This document shows, piece after piece, positions 41,050-51,042 of a stretch of DNA of 64,000 bases. Every line of letters starts with the position of its first letter. Position 1 is the first letter of the stretch. The notes beneath the pieces are model-generated. The model ran no database searches and was not told where the DNA came from. It saw only the letters and a program-made list of their open reading frames with translations. The translations under genes were made by a program, and so were the position numbers. The DNA is from Cranoglanis bouderius. Taxonomy: Eukaryota; Chordata; Actinopteri; Siluriformes; Cranoglanididae. Where the stretch lies: the NCBI GenBank assembly GCA_023630585.1, contig CM042552.1:2192501-2256500 (forward strand), in the 5' to 3' direction.

Positions 41050-44000
41050 AGGCGCTGCACATGTCCTAAAAGTGTGACATCCGTGTCATGGCACTGGAGC
41101 TGCAATCTACACCATCCCACATGGATCCTGTTCACTCAAGTACACTATAAACACATGCCAGTGTGAGACGCTGTGCAGTACAGCCACACCAAAGTGTTAC
41201 TACCACAGCTGAAACACTCACACATACACATGTACAGTACAGAGATTAATTCTGGGCATTATTAGTAGACACTAAGCGTGTCAAAAGTCTCCACGCACTA
41301 CACAACAGTTAGCATGTATGATTTGCTCCTTTTTGTACTTAGAGGTGTGTGTGATACACGACCTTTCACCTGGAGCAATCCCTGACAAAGAGAACCCGAT
41401 CCCGGAATCCCACTGTGTCACAAAAATAGACTATTACGTTGAGTGCGATGAACTTATTTTTGTTGCTGCATTCATACACTACCATTCAAAAGTTTGGAAA
41501 TGCTGCTCAAAATTTTGGAATCGTGGTTGAGAAATTTAACATTACTGTTCAGAAGTTTGGAATGAAACTTCTGAAAAGGTTAAAAAAAAGGTTGGAGTGA
41601 CTGTTCAAAAGACTGGAGTCACTGTTGAGAGGTTCGAAGTCACTGTTGAGAGGTTTGTGGTTATTGTTCAGAAGTTTGGAGTTACTGTTGAGAGGTTCGG
41701 AGTTTCTGTTCAGAAGTTTGGAGTTACTGTTGAGAGGTTCGGGGTTATTGTTCAGAAGTTTGGAGTTACTGTTGAGAGGTTCGGGGTTTCTGTTCAGAAG
41801 TTTGGAGTTACTGTTGAGAGGTTCGGGGTTTCTGTTCAGAAGCTTGGAGTTACTGTTGAGAGGTTCGGGGTTTCTGTTCAGAAGCTTGGAGTTACTGTTG
41901 AGAGGTTCGGGGTTATTGTTCAGAAGTTTGGAGTTACTGTTGAGAGGTTCGGAGTTTCTGTTCAGAAGTTTGGAGTTACTGTTGAGAGGTTCTGGGTTAT
42001 TGTTCAGAAGTTTGGAGTTACTGTTGAGAGGTTCGGAGTTTCTGTTCAGAAGTTTGGAGTTACTGTTGAGAGGTTCGGGGTTATTGTTCAGAAGTTTGGA
42101 GTTACTGTTGAGAGGTTCGGGGTTATTGTTCAGAAGTTTGGAGTTACTGTTGAGAGGTTCGGGGTTATTGTTCAGAAGTTTGGAGTTACTGTTGAGAGGT
42201 TCTGGGTTATTGTTCAGAAGTTTGGAGTTACTGTTGAGAGGTTCGGAGTTTCTGTTCAGAAGTTTGGAGTTACTGTTGAGAGGTTCTGGGTTATTGTTCA
42301 GAAGTTTGGAGTTACTGTTGAGAGGTTCGGAGTTTCTGTTCAGAAGTTTGGAGTTACTGTTGAGGGGTTCTGGGTTATTGTTCAGAAGTTTGGAGTTACT
42401 GTTGAGAGGTTCGGGGTTATTGTTCAGAAGTTTGGAGTTACTGTTGAGAGGTTCGGGGTTATTGTTCAGAAGTTTGGAGTTACTGTTGAGAGGTTCGGAG
42501 TTTCTGTTCAGAAGTTTGGAGTTACTGTTGAGAGGTTCGGAGTTTCTGTTCAGAAGTTTGGAGTTACTGTTGAGAGGTTCAGGGTTATTGTTCAGAAGTT
42601 TGGAGTTACTGTTGAGAGGTTCAGGGTTATTGTTCAGAAGTTTGGAGTTACTGTTGAGAGGTTCGGGGTTTCTGTTCAGAAGTCTGGAGTCACTGTTGAG
42701 AGGTTCGGGGTTATTGTTCAGAAGTTTGGAGTCACTGCTGAGAAGTTTGGAGTTACTGTTCAGAGGTTCTACTGTACACTTGATATATGGCTAAATGACA
42801 GATTTCAACATGGAGACTCCCAGTCTTTTTGACGTTTGACCCTTTATTAAACTTTTCTTATTTACCCTGACAAGTGTCGAGGCTCCCGGCTGCTGCAGTG
42901 TCCACAGGAACATGCCACCATATGATGCAGAGCACCAGTCGTTCCTTAAAACCCATGTTAGCAAGCTATAGATAGCGCTGAGCCCCAAAAGTAGCTGCGT
43001 TATATTTAACCGAGAGAACATGCACTGCTACACACTGAGCTGCCCGGTTGTTGGATCAGAATAAACACTGCAGAACTGAATAATTGTGAATAATTTTATT
43101 CATTAATATTGCTCTTACCTTGTCCAAGAAGCAGAGCTTGTCCTTGGTCTTGGCATCCAAAATCTCCACCTCGAAAAAGACAACAGCTTTTTTAGCTTTT
43201 TTGGTGGGTTTGCGTTTGGCCGGTGCGGGCCCCGGGAGGCCACTGACCGTGGAGGAATTCGGAGCCCGTTTGGGTTGAGTGGCCTCTAATGCCAAGGTGT
43301 CCATTCTCTCTGTCTTTTTTGTGTACTCTGTCTTGTTGCTTTGTGTTTTCTATCTCCCTGCCAGAGGAAATCTGTCTATCTGTCTCTATCTCTCCCCCGC
43401 AGCCATACCCTCTCTGTCACACACCCTCTAAAAGGAGAGCTGGGAAAATCTCTCAGTCTCTCCCCCAATGCCATTCCTCCTCTACCCTGCCCTCTCTTTC
43501 CCTCTAAAAAGACAGCCAGCCAGTTGGGGAAAGCTCTCTGACTCCACCCTCCTGTCTTTCTCTTCCCCTACCTCATTAGGGTACTGGCTTTATTCCAGCA
43601 ACCCCAGCACACACCCCATAACCAATCACACCCTGCAGACTAGGGCTGGTTGATATGAAGATATGATATCGATTTCACTAAAGATAACATGACAACATGC
43701 TTCTCTAAGAGTATTGTTTGGTATACTTGGTACTTCTCTGACAGGGCTACGCAATACATCGCCATATTGGTCTTTGCAATAACAAACCACTCTGTTTGAT
43801 TATGGTCTGTTAGCAAGTGATCAATTCCATGTCAGTTTTAATACATTAAGGAATATCGCAATCACAAGACACCTAGATTCTATACCACTGACCAACTCCA
43901 TCATTACTCGCAGTATCACATAGCTGGAATCTTTTTCAATTTACTGTTTGATCTCTTTCCCTCTTTTTCCTTTACAAACAAATATTACACACATTTTTGA

Positions 44001-44865
44001 GCATGTTGTATGTTTTTAAATACGTAAACACACGGCCGTATAGATGTCAGTCAGTAAACCCGAGTGAAGCTAAATATCGCAACAAATATTGTGTACACTG
44101 TTATAAATGTAGAAAGGTTCTTCGGGTTGTCTCTCTTAAAGGTTCTGTGCGGTACCAAAAAAACAGAGAGTTTACCTATCAGTAAGTTTTCCAAGTATAA
44201 CCCTTTTTGGAAGCTAATAACCCTTAATTATCCACTAAACACTGGCTGAACTGTCAAAGTTCTCCTAGATAAAGTCAGCACAAAGAGAATATATAACCAC
44301 AAATGTGTCTTTCACAGCCTGCGTCCCTTCCCCTTCAGTGAATAAACCTTTCTGCTGGGTGAATTTTATTTGCTCTGACTGCTGTTTTACAGGGGAAAAA
44401 AACCTGAAAAGCTTAGTTTTCAGATAGCTCCCGTATTTTCCGTAGCAACGGGTCAAAAATGGTAACTGCTAAGCCTGAACCGTAAATGTTTCTCCCTTCT
44501 GTAACTGCAATTTTAATAAAACTGGTTGGAGTGCTGTTAATATGATATAGACTTTTTGATGTACAGTTTAACACAGGTTTGTGTTCTGCGAGTATGACGT
44601 TCTTGAATAAAAATCCTTTATAATACAGATTCGATTCGGTTCATGAAATAAATCTGTGATGCGGTCACTGTGGATATTTGTGCTCTATGACAAGATAAGT
44701 TTACCATGTGTGAAAATATGACAGCAGTTATGGTGTTTGATGCTTATACAAACACAAACACACACACAAACACACCTCAAGAGGTAATGTAAAAAAAATG
44801 CCCTTGCTCCCACAACTCCCCTTATAAATTCAACCAGTGCTAATTATAACCTGCCTACCGGCAAT

Positions 44866-44934
<69 letters not shown>

Positions 44935-46809
44935 GCAGACAGGGGATCAGCTTTAAGCTTGTCATAATAACTCTTAGACAGGGCTGCACAGTTATATTGC
45001 TTGTTAATCATTACCACAATATTATTAGCACTGCAACATCTAATCACTAAACATGGTGTTGTGTGATCGTCCTGTCTGATATCAGCTGCTTTACATTTCT
45101 GGGTGTGGATTAGAGTTAGCCATTTGATGATGTGATATAGATATCGTAATAAAATGCACTTTTCAGAGAGTACTGTATGTATCATCAGTGTGCTGATGTG
45201 TGTCTATGACAATAAAACTAGACTGTTATTTAGAACAAGTCACTAATGGAGTCATTCTATTTATCCTCATTTTTCTTGTTAAGACAGTTATTTTTTGACT
45301 ATATACAGGTGCATCTCAATAAATTAGAATGTCGTGGAAAAGTTCATTTATTTCAGTAATTCAACTCAAATTGTGAAACTTGTGTATTAAATAAATTCAA
45401 TGCACACAGACTGAAGTAGTTTAAGTCTTTGTTCTTTTAATTGTGATGATTTTGGCTCACATTTAACAAAAACCCACCAATTCACTATCTCAACAAATTA
45501 GAATACTTCATAAGACTAATAAAAAAAACATTTTTAGTGAATTGTTGGCCTTCTGGAAAGTATGTTCATTTACTGTACATGTACTCAATACTTGGTAGGG
45601 GCTCCTTTTGCTTTAATTACTGCCTCAATTCGGCGTGGCATGGAGGTGATCAGTTTGTGGCACTGCTGAGGTGGTATGGAAGCCCAGGTTTCTTTGACAG
45701 TGGCCTTCAGCTCATCTGCATTTTTTGGTCTCTTGTTTCTCATTTTCCTCTTGACAATACCCCATAGATTCTCTATGGGGTTCAGGTCTGGTGAGTTTGC
45801 TGGCCAGTCAAGCACACCAACACCATGGTCATTTAACCAACTTTTGGTGCTTTTGGCAGTGTGGGCAGGTGCCAAATCCTGCTGGAAAATGAAATCAGCA
45901 TCTTCAAAAAGCTGGTCAGCAGAAGGAAGCATGAAGTGCTCCAAAATTTCTTGGTAAACGGGTGCAGTGACTTTGGTTTTCAAAAAACACAATGGACCAA
46001 CACCAGCAGATGACATTGCACCCCAAATCATCACAGACTGTGGAAACTTAACACTGGACTTCAAGCAACTTGGGCTATGAGCTTCTCCACCCTTCCTCCA
46101 GACTCTAGGACCTTGGTTTCCAAATGAAATACAAAACTTGCTCTCATCTGAAAAGAGGACTTTGGACCACTGGGCAACAGTCCAGTTCTTCTTCTCCTTA
46201 GCCCAGGTAAGACGCCTCTGACGTTGTCTGTGGTTCAGGAGTGGCTTAACAAGAGGAATACGACAACTGTAGCCAAATTCCTGACACGTCTGTGTGTGGT
46301 GGCTCTTGATGCCTTGACCCCAGCCTCAGTCCATTCCTTGTGAAGTTCACTCAAATTCTTGAATCGATTTTGCTTGACAATCCTCATAAGGCTGCGGTTC
46401 TCTCGGTTGGTTGTGCATCTTTTTCTTCCACACTTTTTCCTTCCACTCAACTTTCTGTTAACATGCTTGGATACAGCACTCTGTGAACAGCCAGCTAATT
46501 TGGCAGTGAATGTTTGTGATTTACCTAGTGAACCAAACTGAGAGACCATTTTGAAGGCTCAGGAAACCTTTGCAGGTGTTTTGAGTTGATTAGCTGATTG
46601 GCATGTCACCATATTCTAATTTGTTGAGATAGTGAATTGGTGGGTTTTTGTTAAATGTGAGCCAAAATCATCACAATTAAAAGAACCAAAGACTTAAACT
46701 ACTTCAGTCTGTGTGCACTGAATTTATTTAATACACGAGTTTCACAATTTGAGTTGAATTACTGAAATAAATGGACTTTTCCACGACATTCTAATTTATT
46801 GAGATGCAC

Positions 46810-46883
<74 letters not shown>

Positions 46884-48173
46884 TAAGCTTTATTTCATTT
46901 TAGACAATTAATAAAAAATATCACAAATACCATATTTGTTTCACAGATTCTGTTTTTTGTTTGCAGACATTCATGCCCACCCTTAATTTGTATGAAACGC
47001 AGCATTCACAAATACACACACAAATCTGTTTAGAATAAAATAAATTTGAATCACTGATTGGGTGAGTTTTATTACGTCACATAATCGGATAACTAGGAAT
47101 AGTCAAAATCAGAATCAGATTTTAATCTTGATCATAACATTTGGTATTCTAAAATAATAAACCAGTCGTGATATCAGTGAACTTAGCTACGTCTGCTACT
47201 TGGTATAAAACATTCAATACTGTCCTTTATTGATTGAGGTACATTAAATCAGCCTCAGGTCTGGGGAATCTGGTCTACACACACTGGGATGTATTAGATT
47301 AAAATCAGCCTAAATTTCTTTCATTTTACTCTCTACCTGGATTTCCCATACATATCTTTGTACTGGTGAAAGTCGTTTTTTCTGTAATGAGACCAGTTTT
47401 GCCAGTTTGCTTGCTCAAAACTTGCTCAGCTTCATCTGCAGTTTATTTATGTTTGACTCTTTGGCGCCACCAAGTGGTTACTTTGCATTAACATCTATGA
47501 AAAACATTTCGTTCAGAAACGTGTCGTTTAAATGGTTTAAACGGCTGATATCTGGTTCATGCGTATCTTACAGGGATTGTGTCTATGAAGCAGTGGTTTA
47601 AAGTCATACTAGTTTGATGTGACAAGTTTATTTGGGTCATTCACATAAAAATATGACCAACTTCCGGGAGTCTGACAGCAACGGCATGGTCGCTTGGTGC
47701 ATTCATTCATAAAATAAACCTTCAGTAGCTTTTGTGGTCCATAGACTCGTTTACTAGGTTATAATTACTAACCAGAACTATACCTTTTTATTCTAATATA
47801 AGTGTGGGCTATACATATATGAACCTGCCATACCATAAACGCCCATTGGGTGTTACAAAGCAATACAATGAAATGCTACATTATAACGAGGCTGAAACAC
47901 GAGTCACTGCAAACATCTCCATCACCGCGATTAATCCAGTGCTCTACATCTATAAATCTTCTATAACGACTTATTCATGTGCGATTATTGTCCAATCAAT
48001 TAAGTGGAGTCTAATCTCTCCTTCCCCTTCTGCCCTGCGTCGCCAAATTACACATTTGACTAAAAACATTCCCCTATTAACAAGCACACGTCTTATAAAC
48101 ATTTAAAAACGAAACAAAAAATCATGCTAAGTCTGATCATTTGCAGAAACGATCTTACCTCGTAATGCTTCAT
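33199..48173 (-). CDS. tecr: Very-long-chain enoyl-CoA reductase (trans-2,3-enoyl-CoA reductase)
   Basis: ER membrane enzyme that catalyses the last, NADPH-dependent step of very-long-chain fatty acid elongation. Exons in transcript order: 48159-48173, 43119-43169, 40788-40839, 39708-39752, 38659-38762, 37249-37364, 36116-36221, 35133-35205, 34850-34893, 34307-34364, 34117-34205, 33199-33372 (TAG at 33199-33201). All junctions are GT-AG and phase-consistent. The sum is 927 bases, 308 residues, the same length as the human protein. It starts MKHYE, then the ubiquitin-like N-domain (VEILDAKTKDKLCFLDK to ATFYFRDLGAQISWVT), then the steroid 5-alpha-reductase-like membrane domain (VFLTEYAGPLIIYL, LLETLFVHRFSHG, NPFTWIFLLVSCPNYTYE) ending YPPLRSPILPFIL. 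Head-to-head with dnajb1 and tail-to-tail with ndufb7. A second first exon is described separately. Confidence 0.97.
34058..34104. repeat. (GA)n microsatellite next to a tecr donor
   Basis: Lies 13 bases downstream (minus strand) of the donor of the exon at 34117-34205, where it reads (TC)n. Confidence 0.9.
36066..36111. repeat. (TG)n microsatellite next to a tecr donor
   Basis: On the minus strand the donor of the exon at 36116-36221 is followed within four bases by (CA)n. A separate (AC)n tract is at 36298-36343. Confidence 0.9.
38211..38260. repeat. (TG)n microsatellite in a tecr intron
   Basis: About 24 TG units. A shorter TG run (38636-38653) abuts the donor of the exon at 38659-38762. 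Confidence 0.9.
40190..40755. mobile_element. Non-autonomous repeat element, copy 2 (inverted relative to 20064-20533)
   Basis: Begins TGCGTTCAAGTCATGTCGG and ends CCCAGGAGGACTTGAACACA, giving imperfect inverted termini. The interior matches copy 1 in reverse complement (for example CACAAAGTCGTATTTACGAG). Located in a tecr intron just before the exon at 40788. Confidence 0.78.
41597..42770. repeat. 42-bp minisatellite, about 28 copies, open in two frames
   Basis: Each 42-base unit is two diverged 21-base halves: TTTGGAGTTACTGTTGAGAG(G) and TTCGGGGTTATTGTTCAGAA(G). Because 42 is a multiple of three, the plus strand stays open for 411 codons in one frame (repeat FGVTVERFGVIVQK) and 389 in another. 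This is not treated as a gene: it has no start context, lies antisense within a tecr intron, and is open in two frames. The variants GGTTATT, AGTTTCT and TGGGTTATT occur in alternating order, suggesting 84-base higher-order blocks. Confidence 0.93.
43119..43304 (-). CDS. tecr: Alternative tecr first exon with 45-residue N-terminal extension
   Basis: An ATG at 43302-43304 opens a frame that runs straight into the shared exon 2 (VEILDAK, from 43169) and ends at the same donor (43118-43117). It adds 45 residues: MDTLALEATQPKRAPNSS, a Pro/Ala stretch, then a lysine-rich PAKRKPTKKAKKAVVFFE. The acceptor used by the MKHYE transcript (CTTTTTCGAG, ending at 43170) lies inside this coding sequence, so both forms join VEILDAK after a Glu. 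Seen: the open, in-frame extension and dual use. Inferred: a separate, possibly tissue-specific, promoter near 43310-43660. The extension's function is unknown; it resembles a basic targeting or nucleic-acid-binding patch. Confidence 0.8.
44868..44932. repeat. (AC)n microsatellite
   Basis: About 32 AC units in the long first tecr intron (43170-48158). Confidence 0.92.
45306..46812 (-). mobile_element. Nearly intact Tc1-like transposon with about 200-base inverted repeats
   Basis: Full-length element of 1507 bases in tecr intron 1. Ends CAGGTGCATCTCAATAAATT and its complement, with TA flanks at 45304-45305 and 46813-46814. The terminal repeats match for about 200 bases (45306-45520 against 46600-46812). 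It encodes one transposase on the minus strand, described separately. Confidence 0.93.
45585..46549 (-). pseudogene. Tc1-like transposase, one frameshift
   Basis: The N-terminal part (46549 down to about 46283) has the HTH DNA-binding region (SQFGSLGKSQTFTAKLAG, NRENRSLMRIVKQNRFKN). The C-terminal part runs in another frame from about 46280 to the stop at 45585 with the catalytic residues: SDESKF (first D region), FIFQQD (second D), then 34 residues to the E of SPDLNPIENLW, giving DD34E. A single-base shift near 46277-46283 breaks the frame; beyond it no stop was seen. It would be about 320 residues, the normal family length. Probably inactive as sequenced. Confidence 0.88.
46811..46876. repeat. 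(TA)n microsatellite at a transposon TA target
   Basis: About 31 TA units begin exactly at the right TA duplication of the Tc1 element, a second case like 11639-11719. Confidence 0.9.
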
Positions 48174-48420
48174 TTTGTCTGCAGTTTAAACCCGTTGTCA
48201 TCCGATATAACTGACAGATTCGACACCCAATCAGAGCGCTGGACCAACATCTCGCGGTGCAATGAGGGTAGAGATTGTCGTTGTTCAAACCGGAAGTTAT
48301 GCAAGATTATAGACAGGTCGACCGTTGGACAAAGAAACACATGGGACACGCCCACTTTTGTCCTCCTGTCTGAATGAAATCGCACCTTATCTATCCTACT
48401 ATATAGTGCACTCTTTAGTT
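48174..48420 (-). promoter_or_regulatory. Core promoter region of the canonical tecr first exon
   Basis: Read on the minus strand, upstream of the MKHYE start. ACCGGAAGT-type ETS motif (plus strand 48289-48297) lies about 115 bases upstream, and an ATTGG (inverted CCAAT) motif lies near 48229-48234. No TATA box seen. Transcription start not determined. Confidence 0.5.
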
Positions 48421-48949
48421 ATTTTTGTAGTCATGTAAACAAAATGAATATACTGATGTGCAATTATTGCACAAAGCACTGTTTAGGGTTGATGTCCCTA
48501 GAGGGTGCAGAATACCCAGAATGCACTTTGCTGTTTGTAGGGATTAGGAAGTAGGGCAAGATATGGAACAAAGGGCAAGTGTCATTAGTGCATTCTCACT
48601 GTAATTAATACCAAGGTTTAGAATAATTAACAAACACTATTTGTTCAAAACACTGTACTGTTTTGAAGTTTTGACCCCGCTCCACCCGCAAAAAAAAAGT
48701 TCGACACATTAATACACACATTTGCTGGAAACATACATACATACATACATAAAAATCAAACCAACAGTTTCGGTGCCAGCCTCTTCCCCACAACCATTAC
48801 CCTGCTGAACTCTACACTACACCCTTAGGCCACTGATGTTTTAGTGCCTGTAATCATCCTGCAGCTCTATTTTATACTGTATATTCCGTATTATCTCTAT
48901 ATAATTGTAGATTCATAGTATATACCCTATGTTATCTTGATATATCTGT

Positions 48950-49764
48950 ATATTATCTGTATATATAACGAAGACAACGGGGAGCGAAGGCTAGCCCGTC
49001 TGGTCCGATCCTACAGAAGAGCTACTGGAGCACAAATGGCTGAAAAAGTTAATGCTGGCTATGATAGAAAGGTGTCAGAACACAGAGCATCACAGCTTGC
49101 TGCGTATGGGGCCGAGTAGCTGCAGACTGGTCAGAGTGCCAATGCTGACCCCGGTCCACCGCCGAAAGCTCCTACAGTGAGCACGTGAGCATCAGAATTG
49201 GACCATGGAGCAATAGAAGAAGGTGGTCTGGTCTGATGAATGTGGATGTGCGGGTTTGGGTGTCGCTTACCTGGGGAAGAGATGGCACCAGGATACACTA
49301 TGGGAAGGAAGGCAAGCCGGTAGAGGTAGTGTAATGCTCTGGGCAATGTTCTACTAAGAAACCTTGGGTCCTGGCATTTATGCGGATGTTAGTTAGACAC
49401 GTAGCTCCTACCTAAACATTGTTGCAGACCATGTACACCCCTTCATGGCAATGATATTCCCTAATGGCAGTGGCCTCTTTCAGCAGGATAATGCACCCTG
49501 CCACACTACAAAAATTGTTCAGGAATGGTTTGAGGAAAATGACAGAGTTCAAGGTGTTGACTCGGCCTCCAAATTCCCCTGATCTCAATCCCATCGAGCA
49601 TCTGTGGGACAAACAAGTCCGATCCATGGAGGCTCCACCTCACAACTTACAGGACGTAAAAGATCTGCTGCTAACGTCTTGGTGCCAGATACCACAGCAC
49701 ACCTTCAGAGGTCTTGTGGTGTCCACGCCTTGACGGGTCAGAGTTGTTTTGGTGGCACAAAGGA

Positions 49765-49765
<1 letters not shown>
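48950..49765 (+). pseudogene. Degenerate Tc1-like transposase fragment
   Basis: Pieces GERRLARLVRSYRRATGAQM (about 48975-49035), FQQDNAPCHTTK (about 49480) and SPDLNPIEHLWDKQV (about 49575-49620), then a C-terminal region, with stops and shifts between them. No terminal repeats could be matched; the right end runs into (CA)n at 49766-49798. Close in sequence to the 29628-30223 family. Confidence 0.82.
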
Positions 49766-49803
<38 letters not shown>

Positions 49804-50340
49804 TAAGAATATGCTCGGACATTGTTGTACCCCATTGTCTTTACCTTTGGGAGAGAAAAAAATTTATCCTGGTTTAGCCAGCGTGGTGTGAGGATATATT
49901 CGTCCACAGTTTCAACACATTTGATGTTTTTTGAAGCTGTAAATACCTTTTGGAGATCAATGTGAGTGGAATCTGGATAAATCAGAACCACAAATCATTA
50001 GACATACATTTAAAAGTGAGTTGTAAATAAATGTCGAACACCAATGTGATGTAACCTGCAAACCTTTTTTTCTTTCTTTTTTTTTTAAAAACTTATTATC
50101 TCATCATTCTGGCTTACTAATTTGTGTCAAAATTGTATTGAAATCTTGACCTTTTTAAATCTCAAAATAATGAGTTTTACATTCAAAATGTCATCCTAAC
50201 CTTTTGACTCAATATTAATTAAATGATATGTTGAATTTTTATATTCTCCTAACTGCCTTTTTTTTTGGGAAAGAAACGTTACCAGCTACATATGTAGCTC
50301 TGTGTTGTTTTATGCAGCACCATGGTCCTGGAGGGATGTT

Positions 50341-50400
50341 TCATTTCACTGTGTACTGTAAAAGCTGGTTGAAATGACAATAAAGCCACTTGAATTTGAA
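50341..50400. repeat. LINE-like 3' tail fragment
   Basis: TGACAATAAAGCCACTTGAA resembles the short 3' tail of fish L2/CR1-type retroposons. Similar tails: 12290-12330 (TCTAATCTAATC repeats) and 48780-48960 upstream. Assignment is by appearance only. Confidence 0.4.
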
Positions 50401-50435
50401 CTTAGCAATATTGGAAATTAGCAACAATGTATCTG

Positions 50436-50504
<69 letters not shown>
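50436..50504. repeat. (AAT)n microsatellite
   Basis: About 23 units, about 540 bases upstream of the dnajb1 start. A second (ATT)n tract is at 50977-51010, in the presumed 5' UTR/promoter. Confidence 0.92.
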
Positions 50505-50810
50505 TCTTTTTCTTCTTTCGGTTGTAACTAGGCGTGGCAGCTTTGTTTTCGTAGCTCAGCAGCTTTGACGCTGCATGGCTTTGAATCTCATCCAATCAGA
50601 GACCGAGTTTTTTGTAAGCATTGTGACGTTTCTCCTCCCACCCAGGCTGTGTTCTAAATCCCACCCTATCCGCTTATTCAGGTGAACTCTGTCGGTCATG
50701 GCACTATAGCATTCTACACACTTTCTAGTGCACTGCATGACCGACAGAAGACGGATTGTGGTTTAGCCTGGCGGTTACCGCCGGGGAAAGCTCTTGATAC
50801 TACTAGACTT

Positions 50811-50828
50811 TTCTCGAACTTTCGGAAA
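50811..50828 (+). promoter_or_regulatory. Heat-shock element upstream of dnajb1
   Basis: TTCTCGAACTTTCGGAA contains three perfectly phased, alternating HSF1 pentamer cores (TTC, GAA, TTC at five-base spacing) and an imperfect fourth (AAA). It is about 230 bases upstream of the dnajb1 start codon. DNAJB1/HSP40 is a classical HSF1 target, so the position fits. Confidence 0.75.
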
Positions 50829-50980
50829 TGCTTAAAAAAGGCAGGACATGGCTTCTGATGGGACAGTTTCAGAACTCAGACCTGACGGAGTAACCTGATC
50901 ATCATCTTGAGCACAACTGCGGAGATTAACGCTGTGTTCGGACGATCTGTAACTTTGTCAAACTTCTGGTCAAGTGTATA

Positions 50981-51012
<32 letters not shown>

Positions 51013-51042
51013 AAAGTATAGATAAATCTCTAGATGGTGAAG

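Noticed and set aside
41597..42832. 411-codon (and overlapping 389-codon) repetitive open frames
   Set aside because: They follow from a 42-base tandem repeat whose period is a multiple of three. Open in two frames, inside a tecr intron on the opposite strand, with no domain or proper gene structure.
51034..51042. Upstream in-frame ATG of dnajb1 (adds MVK)
   Set aside because: Family members begin MGKDYY, and the second ATG at 51043 matches that exactly.
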